Notes: generated by a model not told the origin, from the sequence alone. Counted from the first letter of the stretch, positions 25,667-38,165 are shown. The stretch is 64,000 bases of DNA from Sediminibacillus terrae (GCF_009602435.1 NZ_VZDQ01000028.1:62001-126000); one strand, 5' to 3'. Numbers and translations are program-made.

Positions 25667-27064
25667 TTATCCAATAGAACCTTCCATTTCGAACTTGATC
25701 AGGCGGTTCATTTCAACTGCATATTCCATTGGCAGTTCTTTCGTAAATGGCTCGATGAAGCCCATGACGATCATTTCTGTCGCTTCTTCTTCAGAGATAC
25801 CACGACTCATCAGATAGAATAATTGTTCTTCTGATACTTTGGAAACTTTCGCCTCATGCTCCAACGAAATATTTTCATTCAAAATCTCGTTGTACGGGAT
25901 GGTATCGGAAGTTGATTTGTTGTCCATAATCAACGTATCACATTCGATATTGGCCCGGGCGCCTTCTGCTTTACGTCCGAATTGAACGATACCGCGATAA
26001 GTTACTTTACCGCCATGCTTGGATATCGATTTCGAAACAATGGTGGAAGATGTGTTAGGAGCAAGGTGATGCATTTTAGCCCCTGCATCCTGATGCTGAC
26101 CTTTCCCTGCCAATGCGATAGACAAGGTCATGCCACGGGCTCCTTGCCCTTTCAGGATGACTGCCGGATATTTCATCGTCAGCTTCGAACCAAGGTTTCC
26201 GTCAATCCATTCCATGGTAGCATTTTCGTCACAAATCGAACGCTTCGTAACCAGGTTGTAAACATTGTTTGCCCAGTTTTGAATGGTAGTGTAACGGCAG
26301 TAAGCATCTTTTTTAACAAAGATTTCAACGACTGCACTATGCAGGGAATTCGTTGTATATACAGGCGCTGTACATCCCTCTACGTAGTGGACGGATGCGC
26401 CCTCGTCTACAATGATCAACGTTCTTTCGAATTGACCCATGTTTTCTGAGTTGATCCGGAAATATGCCTGAAGCGGTGTGTCCGTTTTTACACCTTTCGG
26501 CACATAAATAAAGGAACCACCGGACCACACGGCAGAGTTAAGTGCCGCAAACTTGTTGTCAGAAGGCGGAATAACTTTACCGAAATACTCCTTGAACAAG
26601 TCCTCGTTTTCTTTTAATGCGGTATCGGTGTCTTTAAAGACGATACCCATTTCTTCCAAGTCTTCCTGGAGACTATGGTAAACAACTTCTGATTCATACT
26701 GGGCAGAAACACCTGCGAGATACTTCTGTTCTGCTTCCGGAATCCCCAATTTATCAAAAGTATTTTTGATTTCTTCTGGAACTTCATCCCAGGAACGTTC
26801 GGATTTCTCAGAAGGCTTGACGTAATACGTGATCTCATCGAAATCCAACTCGGATAAATCGCCGCCCCACTGAGGCATTGGCTTTTTATAAAATTGCTCG
26901 AGAGCTTTCAGTCTGAAGTCGAGCATCCATTGCGGTTCGTCTTTTTGACGGGAAATTTCTTCAACAACCCGTTTTGTCAGGCCTCTTTCCGTACGGAAAA
27001 TCGAAATATCCTTGTCATGGAACCCATATTTATAATCTTCAATTTCGGGCGCTTTTTTCGCCAT
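25667..27064 (-). CDS. sufB: Fe-S cluster scaffold complex subunit SufB
   Basis: SufB (465 aa) forms the SufBC2D scaffold with SufC and SufD, on which Fe-S clusters are built. It shows the family beta-helix core, with [14 protein letters not shown] at the C-terminus, [21 protein letters not shown], and the conserved YVEGCTAP cysteine region. It is the last gene of sufC-D-S-U-B. Its length is standard. The 43-base gap from sufU contains a good ribosome binding site (GGAGG). Confidence 0.96.
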   Translation of the reverse strand: MAKKAPEIEDYKYGFHDKDISIFRTERGLTKRVVEEISRQKDEPQWMLDFRLKALEQFYKKPMPQWGGDLSELDFDEITYYVKPSEKSERSWDEVPEEIKNTFDKLGIPEAEQKYLAGVSAQYESEVVYHSLQEDLEEMGIVFKDTDTALKENEDLFKEYFGKVIPPSDNKFAALNSAVWSGGSFIYVPKGVKTDTPLQAYFRINSENMGQFERTLIIVDEGASVHYVEGCTAPVYTTNSLHSAVVEIFVKKDAYCRYTTIQNWANNVYNLVTKRSICDENATMEWIDGNLGSKLTMKYPAVILKGQGARGMTLSIALAGKGQHQDAGAKMHHLAPNTSSTIVSKSISKHGGKVTYRGIVQFGRKAEGARANIECDTLIMDNKSTSDTIPYNEILNENISLEHEAKVSKVSEEQLFYLMSRGISEEEATEMIVMGFIEPFTKELPMEYAVEMNRLIKFEMEGSIG

Positions 27065-27107
27065 GTCGAAAACCTCCTATTAGGTAATTATCTTCCATAA
27101 GTTGTTT

Positions 27108-30062
<2,955 letters not shown>

Positions 30063-30079
30063 GGTACCCCTCCTTCCTG

Positions 30080-30865
30080 TTACGCTTCTTGCCCTACAGT
30101 TTCATCTTCAATGCCTAGTTCTTCTTTGATCCACTCATATCCTTCTGCTTCCAAACGCTGTGCAAGCTCAGGACCGCCGGATTTAACCACTCTGCCCTGC
30201 ATCATGACATGGACTTTATCCGGTGTGATGTAGTTCAACAGTCTTTGATAGTGCGTGATGATCAGGCAGCCGAAGTTCTCATCGCGAAGTTTGTTGATTC
30301 CTTTGGAAACAACCTTCAATGCGTCGATATCAAGTCCGGAGTCGATTTCGTCAAGAATGGCAATTTCCGGTTTAATCATCATTAATTGAAGAATTTCATT
30401 ACGTTTTTTCTCACCGCCGGAAAACCCTTCATTCAAATAACGTTGCGCCATGTTTTTATCCATTTCCAAGTAATCCATCGCTTCATCCATCTCTTTGATG
30501 AATTTCATCAAGGAAATTTCGTCGCCTTCTTCACGGCGCGCATTGATGGAAGAACGGAGGAAATCAGAATTAGTTACACCGCTGATTTCACTAGGATACT
30601 GCATTGCCAAAAACAGACCAGCTTTGGCGCGTTCGTCCACTTCCATTTCCAGTACGTCTTCTCCATCGAGAAGAACAGATCCTTGCGTGATTTCGTATTT
30701 TGGATGCCCCATGATGGCGGATGCCAGCGTTGATTTACCAGTTCCGTTAGGACCCATAACAGCGTGGAATTCGCCGCCCTTAATTGTCAAATTAACTCCC
30801 TTAAGTATTTCCTGGTCTTCAATCGATACATGAAGATCCTTTATTTCCAATGTTGAACCTGCCAT
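30080..30865 (-). CDS. sufC: Fe-S assembly ATPase SufC
   Basis: SufC (261 aa) is the ABC-type ATPase of the SufBC2D complex; it is cytoplasmic, not a transporter. Walker A is GPNGTGKSTL near residue 37, the signature motif is FSGGEKKRNE near 147, and Walker B is EIAILDEIDSGLD near 170, followed by the H-loop ITHYQRLL. It is the first gene of the operon. The 250 bases upstream are AT-rich with no regulator site I can name. Confidence 0.97.
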   Translation of the reverse strand: MAGSTLEIKDLHVSIEDQEILKGVNLTIKGGEFHAVMGPNGTGKSTLASAIMGHPKYEITQGSVLLDGEDVLEMEVDERAKAGLFLAMQYPSEISGVTNSDFLRSSINARREEGDEISLMKFIKEMDEAMDYLEMDKNMAQRYLNEGFSGGEKKRNEILQLMMIKPEIAILDEIDSGLDIDALKVVSKGINKLRDENFGCLIITHYQRLLNYITPDKVHVMMQGRVVKSGGPELAQRLEAEGYEWIKEELGIEDETVGQEA

Positions 30866-31049
30866 AACAATACCTCCAGTTACTCTTTATTAATGCAGAA
30901 TGGATTTACACCCATTCTCAATTTATTCTCATTACAATCTTATATCATTTCGAATCTATTATCAACATTTTCAAATTTTCGATTAGAATGTACCTGCCAA
31001 CCATTTACTATACCTAATCATCCACATCGCTCTATCTATAATGTAACAT

Positions 31050-31086
31050 AAATCCCCTGCCGCCAAAAACAAGCAGCAGGGGATTT
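31050..31086 (-). terminator. Terminator after the small ORF at 31120
   Basis: AAATCCCCTGC pairs with GCAGGGGATTT across an internal GC-rich loop. It follows the stop of the small minus-strand ORF by about 34 bases, which supports that ORF being transcribed as its own unit. Confidence 0.8.
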
Positions 31087-31119
31087 ACCATGAAATTTCT
31101 ATTTGTTTCCACCACCGTA

Positions 31120-31272
31120 TCAGCGGTGGACTTGCCGTTCAACTTCAGCGACAACACGGCGGCTCTGCCGATAGCTGTCTTCTCTTTCTTTTTCGACCTC
31201 GAGTCTTTTGTCAAGCTTTCTTTCATACTCCGCATAACCAATTCCATGGTTTTGATGCATGGCTTTTTCCAT
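31120..31272 (-). CDS. Small charged protein, unrecognised, possible non-standard start
   Basis: A 50-codon frame starting at ATG 31272 (MEKAMHQNHGIGYAEYER and on) is very rich in K, E and R and reads as one amphipathic helix. The ATG has no ribosome binding site. The frame is open 14 codons further to an ATT at 31314, which has AAAGGA at ideal spacing, and no ATG, GTG or TTG lies in that extension. The gene is bounded by its own terminator and lies between sufC and metQ. I do not recognise a family. It could be a real small protein with an ATT start, or chance. Confidence 0.5.
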   Translation of the reverse strand: MEKAMHQNHGIGYAEYERKLDKRLEVEKEREDSYRQSRRVVAEVERQVHR

Positions 31273-31502
31273 CTCTGAGGTATAATTCAGACCTATACCA
31301 CTGTCTGTGATAATGAATCCTTCCTTTCGGGATTGTTATATTTTCTGACAAACAAATTGTATCACGGATTCTTTTCCCTTCCCAAACAGGAAATAAACAG
31401 GAAAATGCTTCTCTGCACCGCTATGTTCCATCATATGCGGCTTAAATCATCCACCTTCAATAATGTAAGGAATTTCTGCTGATTTCGGCTGTTTCCAAAA
31501 AA

Positions 31503-32363
31503 TCAGTCTCCAGGAGTAGCCGCCGGCACAATCGCCCCATCATAGTTTTCACTGATGAAGTTCTGAATCTCTTCAGATTGCAATACTTCAACCAATGTAT
31601 TAAGCGCTTCGTTATCTTTATCTTCGGAACGGACTACAACCTGATTGACATAAGGCGAATCTTCATCCTCCACAAAAATGGCATCTTCTGTCGGTACTAA
31701 GCCCGCCTCCAGCGCATAATTGGTATTGATTGCCACTAAGGCATCTTCTTCGGATTCATACATTTCAGGAAGCGTTGCAGCATCAACGTCCGGCGAAAAG
31801 GTTAAATTTTTCGGATTTTCCACTATATCATCCGTCGTAGCGGCTGCCTTGTCGACATTTTCATCCAATTTAATTAAACCGTTCGCTTCAAACAAGCTGA
31901 GAATACGTCCATGGTCGGCAACAGAACGGCTGATGATCACTTCTGTTCCATCTGGTATCTCATCGATGCTGGAGATATTCTTGGAATAGACTCCCATCGG
32001 CTCGACATGAACCCCTCCAAGACTGACAAAGTCATAGCCGAACTGATTAATTTGATCCTTCAAGTATGGTTTATGCTGAAAATAGTTGGCATCAATTTCG
32101 CCATCCTCTAAGTCCTGATTAGGTAAGACATAATCCTGATATTCAGAAATCGTAAGAGTAACACCTTGCTCTTCCAACAACGGTTTTGCTTCTTCCAAAA
32201 TTTCTGCGTGAGGAGTACTTGACGCCCCTACTTTTATTTCTGTTGATTCGTCTCCTCCACCAGAAGTCCCTCCATCGGACGAATTATCTTCATCCGAGCT
32301 GCCGCAAGCAGCCAACACTGCAAGAACCGCAGCAGTCAGTAACAAAAATAAATACTTTTTCAT
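31503..32363 (-). CDS. metQ: Methionine ABC transporter substrate-binding lipoprotein MetQ
   Basis: MetQ (286 aa) captures methionine outside the membrane. A lipobox LAAC ends the signal peptide near residue 20, followed by a Ser/Gly/Asp-rich linker, then the NlpA/MetQ domain with VGASSTPHAEILE, EYQDYVLPNQDL and EIDANYFQHKPYL. The ATG at 32363 follows GGGGAAA. It is the third gene of metN-metI-metQ. A 140-base gap separates it from metI. Confidence 0.95.
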   Translation of the reverse strand: MKKYLFLLLTAAVLAVLAACGSSDEDNSSDGGTSGGGDESTEIKVGASSTPHAEILEEAKPLLEEQGVTLTISEYQDYVLPNQDLEDGEIDANYFQHKPYLKDQINQFGYDFVSLGGVHVEPMGVYSKNISSIDEIPDGTEVIISRSVADHGRILSLFEANGLIKLDENVDKAAATTDDIVENPKNLTFSPDVDAATLPEMYESEEDALVAINTNYALEAGLVPTEDAIFVEDEDSPYVNQVVVRSEDKDNEALNTLVEVLQSEEIQNFISENYDGAIVPAATPGD

Positions 32364-32503
32364 GATCTCATTTCCCCTTTTCATGTTTTAAACTTGGCCC
32401 TTTTCGCATACGGTATTGCTTTCCTTATGCCTGCGTTTTCCATATAAAGTCACTACACCCTATATACGGAACATGACAACGGAACTGTATGATGGAAAGT
32501 GCC

Positions 32504-33172
32504 TTATCTTTTATCTAATTTATTGGCGATATAATCACCGATAAACTGAAAAATAAATACAATTACTACTATTAAAACGGTGCAGATAAACACGACGTCA
32601 AATTCGCGACGTTGAAAGCCATAAAAATAGGCGAAATCTCCAAGACCCCCGGCCCCGATCACTCCGGCAACAGCCGTATAGCCAATCAATGCTATTGCTG
32701 TTACAGTAATCCCGGATACTAAAGCAGGCATCGATTCCGGAAGCAAAACCTTGAAGATAATCGTGTGCGTTTTTGCACCCATCGCTTTGGCGGCCTCCAC
32801 TACACCTTTGTCCACTTCCTTCAGACCGATTTCCACCAACCTTGCATAAAACGGTGCCGAACCGATGATCAAAGCTGGCAACGCCGCTTTCGGACCACGA
32901 ATCGTGCCTATAAGAAAATCAGTGAATGGGAATAACAATAAAATCAAAATGATAAATGGGATGGCCCGGAAGATATTCACCAGCGCTGCAGCAAAAAAAT
33001 TCAATATTTTATTTTGCCACAAACCACCTCTGGCAGTGAGAAATAATAAAAGTCCCAACAGGACCCCTAAAACAATCGTCCCTGCCACCGATATCAGTGT
33101 CATATAAAATGTTTCACCGATCGCTGTCCAAATATCCTCCATTTTCACGTTTGGAAAAAGTTCACTCAGCAT
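32504..33172 (-). CDS. metI: Methionine ABC transporter permease MetI
   Basis: MetI (222 aa) is the membrane subunit with five to six spans and the ABC permease EAA loop (VVEAAKAMGAKTHTIIFKVLLPES near residue 130), which docks on MetN. It overlaps metN by 11 bases. The B. subtilis name is metP (yusB); metI is used here to avoid confusion with the NSS carrier at 16708. Confidence 0.95.
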   Translation of the reverse strand: MLSELFPNVKMEDIWTAIGETFYMTLISVAGTIVLGVLLGLLLFLTARGGLWQNKILNFFAAALVNIFRAIPFIILILLLFPFTDFLIGTIRGPKAALPALIIGSAPFYARLVEIGLKEVDKGVVEAAKAMGAKTHTIIFKVLLPESMPALVSGITVTAIALIGYTAVAGVIGAGGLGDFAYFYGFQRREFDVVFICTVLIVVIVFIFQFIGDYIANKLDKR

Positions 33173-34187
33173 TTGGATCCACCTCCACTTCTACCGAGGT
33201 GGTTTTGATAAAGGCAATCGCCCTGGCTATCTCTTCTGCAGAGCCGTCCATATGGACAAACAAAGTTCCATATGCCCCTTTTTGTGTTTGAGTGACTTTA
33301 CCCTGAAGGATATTGACAGCCACATCAAATCGCTTTGACACCTGGCTTATCAGCGCCTGATTGGTTGTTTCTCCCACAAAATGAAGCCGTACAACTTGCC
33401 CGCTTTGATAATTTTCCAATAAATGGAGCGATTCTTCTTGATCCCTGTCTCCCATGACTTGTTCAACGAACCGCTTGGTAACAGGCTGTTTGGGATGCAA
33501 GAAAACATCCAGCACATCGCCTTGCTCTGCTACTCTTCCTGACTCCATCACAGCGACCCGATGACAAATCTTACGGATGACATGCATCTCATGTGTGATC
33601 AAAATGATGGTCAACCCCAATTTTTCATTGATATCGACAAGCAGCCGTAATATCGCATCCGTCGTATCCGGATCTAGCGCCGATGTGGCTTCATCACACA
33701 ACAGCACTTTTGGGTTGTTGGCCAACGCCCTTGCAATGCCGACCCGTTGTTTTTGCCCTCCGCTTAATTGCGAAGGATAGGCATCTTCTCTTCCTTTAAG
33801 CCCGACTAAATCTATCAGCTCTTCGACCCTGGCTCTCCTTTTCCCCTTGGGAATTCCCGCTATTTCCAGCGGAAAAGCAATGTTGTCACGAACGGTACGG
33901 GACCAGAGCAGGTTGAAATGTTGAAAAATCATCCCTATTTCCTGTCGTGATTTACGCAGCTGCTGCTTTCCCATTGCAGATATTTCTTTTCCATCAATAT
34001 AAATTTGTCCTTCAGTCGGTTCTTCCAGCCGATTAAGCAGTCTGATGAACGTACTTTTACCAGCACCACTGTATCCGATCACCCCGAAAATTTCCCCTTT
34101 GCTTACTTCCAGGTTGAGGTTATCGACAGCGAGGACATCCTGATGCTTGGCTGGATAAACTTTTTTCAAGCCTTTAATTGAAATCAA
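33162..34187 (-). CDS. metN: Methionine ABC transporter ATPase MetN
   Basis: MetN (341 aa) has Walker A GYSGAGKSTFI near residue 38, signature LSGGQKQRVGIARAL near 140, Walker B VLLCDEATSALDP near 161, and a C-terminal ACT-like NIL domain that binds methionine and inhibits transport when methionine is high. It heads metN-metI-metQ and is preceded by a SAM-I riboswitch with terminator, so methionine status controls transcription too. Confidence 0.96.
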   Translation of the reverse strand: MISIKGLKKVYPAKHQDVLAVDNLNLEVSKGEIFGVIGYSGAGKSTFIRLLNRLEEPTEGQIYIDGKEISAMGKQQLRKSRQEIGMIFQHFNLLWSRTVRDNIAFPLEIAGIPKGKRRARVEELIDLVGLKGREDAYPSQLSGGQKQRVGIARALANNPKVLLCDEATSALDPDTTDAILRLLVDINEKLGLTIILITHEMHVIRKICHRVAVMESGRVAEQGDVLDVFLHPKQPVTKRFVEQVMGDRDQEESLHLLENYQSGQVVRLHFVGETTNQALISQVSKRFDVAVNILQGKVTQTQKGAYGTLFVHMDGSAEEIARAIAFIKTTSVEVEVDPNAE

Positions 34188-34243
34188 CTTTCTTCCTCCT
34201 CAGCAATACTTGCCGAACTACCTAATACTTCTTTTGTGTGTAT

Positions 34244-34284
34244 TAAAAAAGCGTCCTTCCGTTCACAAGAGAACAGAAAGACGC
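34244..34284 (-). terminator. Expression-platform terminator of the SAM riboswitch
   Basis: A 14-bp stem with a few G-U pairs (GCGTCTTTCTGTTC with GAACGGAAGGACGC) is followed by six Ts. It lies 20 bases downstream of the aptamer on the minus strand. Confidence 0.93.
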
Positions 34285-34303
34285 AGTATGACTACTTTCA
34301 TGT

Positions 34304-34422
34304 TCTCTCATCTGCCAAAGCTTATTGCTTCGCAGGAATTGGCACCATTTTAACCAGTAAAAACTGGTTAACGGTTGCCGGGCTTCACAGGGCCAGTCCC
34401 TCCACCTCTCTTGATAAGAGAT
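34304..34422 (-). promoter_or_regulatory. SAM-I riboswitch (S-box)
   Basis: Reading the minus strand: TCTCTTATC pairs with GATGAGAGA (P1), then AGAGAGGTGGAGGGACTGGC, CCCTGTGAAGCCCGGCAACC, an AACCAGTTTTTACTGGTT P3 hairpin and GGTGCCAATTCCTGC. These are the conserved S-box blocks in order. Bound SAM should favour the terminator before metN. Confidence 0.96.
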
Positions 34423-34588
34423 TAGAATATTTAATTAGGTCGTTCCTTAAGCGCTAAATAGGATTTTAGCATTGGCGCAGTTAGGTGTCAAGCTAATTCA
34501 TTAATTGAAGTGCGATAATCGTTTTCCATTTTTGGTTATGTTAGCATATACAACAAGAAAAACTTACTGAGAAGCAAGGAGTGGTTGG

Positions 34589-35005
34589 ATGAAAGCCCCG
34601 GTTTTCGAGCTTCCGATTCTGGGTACCCCAAAGACCTATCAACTGAAAAAGGACCTTGGCAAGGTGATCATGCTTACCTTTTGGACATCCTGGTGCCCGG
34701 ACTGCGCAGCGGACTTACCCAAAAAAGAGCAGTTATATAAAACAATCAACAAAAATGATATAAAAATGTTGACCATCAATGTGACTGGGAGAGAACGTTC
34801 GGTGGATGAAGCAGAAGCATTCCATAAGAAGTTTCTGCAACAGCCGACATTGTCGGACGAAGGGACAAACGTTTACGATATGTACCGCTGTCAAGGGGTT
34901 CCCAGTACTGTCATTATTGACAAGCAGGGTGATATAGCGGCTCAGTTTGGCGACAAAGCACCTTTTTTATCTATTGTCCAAGCATTGGGCAGGCAACTCG
35001 TTTAA
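34589..35005 (+). CDS. TlpA-like thioredoxin-fold redoxin
   Basis: A 138-aa protein with AlkyhydroPeroxidase/TlpA fold features: FELPILGTPKTYQL, active site FWTSWCPDC near residues 31-39, and a cis-proline segment GVPSTVIIDKQGDI. It has no signal peptide or membrane anchor, so unlike ResA it is expected in the cytosol. The start ATG at 34589 follows AAGGAG. Its 3' end overlaps that of convergent yusD by four bases. The partner is unknown. Confidence 0.88.
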   Translation: MKAPVFELPILGTPKTYQLKKDLGKVIMLTFWTSWCPDCAADLPKKEQLYKTINKNDIKMLTINVTGRERSVDEAEAFHKKFLQQPTLSDEGTNVYDMYRCQGVPSTVIIDKQGDIAAQFGDKAPFLSIVQALGRQLV

Positions 35006-35328
35006 GGCAGGTACAGCAATGTTTCAAAAAGCAGGCAGTCCCTGTACCTCCCTGTCCAGGAGGCAAGCCCTGCAGGGAAAGCTGTCAGCTTCCGCTCCCC
35101 GTTAAAAAGTTGTTCTGCTATGTCATTGTTCACCTTCACCTTTAAAGGGGCAGCAGACGGGAATTGTGAATCGGCATGGAGTTCCACAATTCCTGAACGA
35201 AATTTAACCCAAGCCGAGAATTCACCTACATCCACTTTGATGTCCAAGTGCTTTTGTTCATATAAATACAACAAATCTTCACGATCTTCCAAACGCCGTT
35301 TCCATTCTGCCAAAAGTTGTTCTGACAA
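35002..35328 (-). CDS. yusD: YusD-like small protein (SCP2-like fold possible)
   Basis: A 108-aa soluble protein placed after metNIQ as YusD is in B. subtilis. Segments include KHLDIKVDVGEFSAWVKFRSG and KVKVNNDIAEQLFNGERKLTAFP, a beta-rich pattern then an amphipathic part; SCP2-type lipid-binding folds look like this, but I cannot prove it. TTG at 35328 is chosen as it follows GGGAGG by eight bases; a longer frame to 35409 lacks a site. Function is unknown. Confidence 0.7.
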   Translation of the reverse strand: MSEQLLAEWKRRLEDREDLLYLYEQKHLDIKVDVGEFSAWVKFRSGIVELHADSQFPSAAPLKVKVNNDIAEQLFNGERKLTAFPAGLASWTGRYRDCLLFETLLYLP

Positions 35329-35461
35329 GACTACCGCCTCCCTGTTAACAGTAGTTCGCCATCCAGCATGTATTTCCTGCAAAAAAGAAAAGCAGATGGA
35401 GTCTTCCAAAAGACATAAGCAAAAAAGGAAGGAGTATTTCTCGGGAAATATTCCTTCCTTT

Positions 35462-35773
35462 TTAGTTTCTGTATTTCTGTATCTTCTCCTGAATATGCAT
35501 TAACGAATGAAATGCGTATATTTTTTCCTGCACCCGGCCATTTTCCACTATTAACAGACAGGGAACGCTTTCTATGTGAAATGATTGCATGAAGCCCGGA
35601 AAAAGAGAGGCATTCATTTCATGGAAAAGTGATGCCTCTTCGATTTGTTCTAATACCAACAGCATTTTCTCCGCCATTTTACATGTGCCGCAGAAAGGCG
35701 TATGAATAAACACAAACCCTTTTGAAAAGTCTTTGAGTGCGTGTTCATCCGAAATTGCCAACATAAATTCCAT
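35462..35773 (-). CDS. yusE: Thioredoxin-like protein YusE
   Basis: A 103-aa thioredoxin-fold protein with active site TPFCGTCKMAEK near residue 27 and the cis-Pro segment ESVPCLLIVENG. The cysteine next to the cis-proline (PC) is uncommon. ATG at 35773 is preferred, following AAAAGG by seven bases; a GTG at 35806 is upstream but without support. It lies 35 bases after yusF and matches YusE of B. subtilis. Confidence 0.87.
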   Translation of the reverse strand: MEFMLAISDEHALKDFSKGFVFIHTPFCGTCKMAEKMLLVLEQIEEASLFHEMNASLFPGFMQSFHIESVPCLLIVENGRVQEKIYAFHSLMHIQEKIQKYRN

Positions 35774-35808
35774 CCCTTTTCCTTTTGAATATAACTTATC
35801 CGCCACCT

Positions 35809-36156
35809 CTATAGATAAAGTGGATTCACTGCTATGCTTCTGCTCAATAGAGCTGCTGCTAATTCCGCTTCTGGAGTAGCCGCCACTTCCCTGAAGGTTT
35901 TATCTACATAGATATGTTCGGCATGAGGGAGTTCGAAGGACAATTGCTTTCGCAGTTTATGTCCTGCATTGTCCTCATCCACCAGTATAAAGACGTCCTT
36001 ATTATCCAGATCATATTCTATCAACAGCTCTTCCAGCCTTTCGACTCCCAAAGTACCATTGGTGCAAATGATTTCTATTTTTTCATCAATCACTTTCTGA
36101 ATCTGTACCTTGTCGGTCCGCCCCTCCACAATAATCACTTTGTCAGCATCATTCAT
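35809..36156 (-). CDS. yusF: Toprim-domain protein YusF
   Basis: A 115-aa single Toprim domain: catalytic glutamate in IIVEGRTDK near residue 10 and the acidic pair in FILVDEDNAGHKLRKQL near 56. Such small Toprim proteins resemble the RNase M5 catalytic domain and may cut or bind structured nucleic acid. ATG at 36156 follows AGGTG by six bases; GTG at 36165 is possible. Orthologue of YusF by sequence and position. Substrate is unknown. Confidence 0.87.
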   Translation of the reverse strand: MNDADKVIIVEGRTDKVQIQKVIDEKIEIICTNGTLGVERLEELLIEYDLDNKDVFILVDEDNAGHKLRKQLSFELPHAEHIYVDKTFREVAATPEAELAAALLSRSIAVNPLYL

Positions 36157-36343
36157 AGCGTTCACCTGCTTTTTAATCGATAAGTTTAAAACGCGGCCAT
36201 CCTGCTTAACAATAATCCCCTGTCACATTAACGGTAACAAGGGATTGCGTTCGCTCTCTATAATCATTGTATTGATTATTTCTTTTTTGATGCATGGCAT
36301 AGACAATGACATAAAAAAGATGGACGCGGAATACGGAAGAAGC

Positions 36344-36727
36344 TTACTCTTCGTCGATCATTTCCTGATATTGGTCAGCACTCATCAGTTCATCGACTTG
36401 CGAAAGATCTTCTGTTTCCACGACGATCATCCACGCTTTTTCATATGGAGATTCATTGACAAATTCAGGACTATCATCGAGATCTTCGTTTACTTCCACT
36501 ACTTTACCATTGATTGGAGCATACAACTCAGATACCGTCTTCACGGATTCGACACTGCCAAACGGCTCGTCCGCTTCAATAGTATCTCCGACTTCCGGAA
36601 GTTCGACAAAAACAATATCTCCCAATTCGGATTGGGCGTGGTCTGTGATTCCGATCCGGACTTTCTCCCCTTCCACTTTGACCCATTCATGTTCTTCAGA
36701 GTAACGTAATTCCTTTGGTAAACTCAT
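36344..36727 (-). CDS. gcvH: Glycine cleavage system H protein
   Basis: GcvH (127 aa) carries lipoyl-linked methylamine in glycine cleavage. The lipoylation lysine is in [16 protein letters not shown] near residue 63, in the usual hairpin. In B. subtilis GcvH is also the relay from which lipoyl groups are moved to other enzymes, so a lipoyl synthase must exist elsewhere since lipA is not at its expected place here. The 180 bases between gcvH and yusF hold no gene I can support. Confidence 0.96.
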   Translation of the reverse strand: MSLPKELRYSEEHEWVKVEGEKVRIGITDHAQSELGDIVFVELPEVGDTIEADEPFGSVESVKTVSELYAPINGKVVEVNEDLDDSPEFVNESPYEKAWMIVVETEDLSQVDELMSADQYQEMIDEE

Positions 36728-36872
36728 CGTATAAAACCTCCACTTTCCTTATCTGCTTTTATTTGTCTTAACTTGTCCAACTGTCCTGTTCCAAGTTTCC
36801 TCCAAACAGCGAACATCCTTCATCTAATATAGTAGCTCCCCAAGGCAAATTCCAGTGGTTTGCTTCAATTCG

Positions 36873-37229
36873 TCATTTCCAGTTTTCTTCATAGACTTCC
36901 GGTTTAAAACCGACTGTTGCTTTCTCTTCGGATTCTAAAATCGGCCGCTTTATCAACATTCCGTCCGAAGCCAGCCATTCCAGCATCTGATTTTCATCTG
37001 CTTCTTTCAATTTATCCTTCAAGCCCAATTCTCGATACTTTTTTCCACTTGTATTGAAAAATTTCTTCACAGGCTGTCCGCTTTTTTCCACGAGGCTTTT
37101 CAAATCATTTTTGGACGGCGTTTCTTCCACAATATGTATTTCCTGATAATCGACTTTGTTGTCGTCCAGCCATTTTTTCGCGTTTTTGCAAGTACCACAG
37201 TTTGGATACCAGTAAAATTTCAGTGACAT
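36873..37229 (-). CDS. yusI: ArsC/Spx family protein YusI
   Basis: A 118-aa Spx/ArsC-fold protein with an N-terminal CGTC motif (FYWYPNCGTCKNAKKWL, residues 5-21) and KKFFNTSGKKYRELGL in the middle, ending MLIKRPILE. It resembles the thioredoxin-like ArsC/Spx/MgsR group more than true arsenate reductases with three cysteines. Function is unproven. Its location next to gcvH and the fad genes follows B. subtilis yusI. Confidence 0.9.
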   Translation of the reverse strand: MSLKFYWYPNCGTCKNAKKWLDDNKVDYQEIHIVEETPSKNDLKSLVEKSGQPVKKFFNTSGKKYRELGLKDKLKEADENQMLEWLASDGMLIKRPILESEEKATVGFKPEVYEENWK

Positions 37230-37406
37230 GGCAGCACCCCCTTTAATTTCTTCCTATATTATCATAACTTGCTTATATATTTCATGCAAAACTGCCAACA
37301 AGCATATATGTCAGCAGTCTGCACTGGAGAGAAAAGCAAGCTGATAAATTCCATGAGAAAATTTACTTAATTTGTTTCGCTTCGTTACTGAATAACCGTC
37401 GTTGCA

Positions 37407-38023
37407 GATAGAAACTGCGACATAGTTTGAAGTTGTCTTCCTGACTTCTTCCATTCGTTGAGTGGGAGTTCGACGCTGCGAAAATACCCTGCGCTTTCCG
37501 CGGGCGGCTGGTGAGCTTCCTCGAGCTGACGCTCTGCGGGATCTCCCCGAGGCCTTTCCTCCCGCTGGAGTCTCCGGGTATTTTCTTCGCTAGAAACAGC
37601 TTTCTGTTTAGAAACGCGTGTACTCGAATTTTTTTATTCATAATACTCCATGCACCGTATCATCAAAGGACATAGCTGGGAAAACAAGGAAGAAGTTCAA
37701 GAGAAGGAGCAAATACAGAATTCCATCTTTCTTTTTATGAAAAGAAGTACATGTTTTCTGACAACCGTTTTTAAGATGGCTTGTTGGGTCTCAAAAAAAA
37801 AATTCTCTATACTTACGACAAGCAGCATGCTTCTTAGCGTAGGTAGCATACGCAGACTCCAGCGGGAACAGCGCGAGCTGAAGATCCACTTGGTAAAGGG
37901 CTTTTCTTTACCAAGTTAGCTGAAGCCGTGCCCGCGGAAAGCGAAGTATGCTACCGAAGCGGTGGGTAATTCGCTTTTTGAATAAGCAATGGAACTTCCC
38001 ATTACAGTTACTGCGCAGTCTAT
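37407..38023. repeat. Composite palindromic element, copy 2 (inverted partner at 361-1031)
   Basis: A 617-bp non-coding block between yusI and fadE. It begins GATAGAAACTGCGAC and ends ACTGCGCAGTCTAT. Module I is at 37483-37582 (outer AATACCC/GGGTATT). Module II is at 37843-37954, with outer stem GTAGCATAC/GTATGCTAC and an 11-bp inner stem. The stretch between has no supported gene. The sequence is nearly identical to the reverse complement of 361-1031 apart from the 59-base insertion there. Confidence 0.9.
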
Positions 38024-38111
38024 AATTTTTATGACGAAACTTTCTTTTAAACAACCTTCTGTTAGCTGTACCTTTGCTTTACGAATCGATACGCAATGCG
38101 GGTCCCATGTA

Positions 38112-38151
38112 AAAAGGCCGCTTCAGTCAATTTGACTGAGGCGGCCCTTTA
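38112..38151 (-). terminator. Terminator of fadNAE
   Basis: A long stem (AAAGGGCCGCCTCAGTCAAA type on the minus strand) with almost no loop and a T run at the end, 15 bases after the fadE stop. Confidence 0.9.
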
Positions 38152-38165
38152 AATAAGATTAATGA

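Noticed and set aside
25982-26449. 155-codon frame antisense to sufB
   Set aside because: Lies entirely within the well-conserved sufB gene and has no independent support; a shadow of its codon pattern.
36166-36343. Possible short gene between yusF and gcvH, where B. subtilis has yusG
   Set aside because: Only ~29-codon frames are found on the minus strand, with no match to YusG as I remember it; not enough to call a gene or pseudogene.
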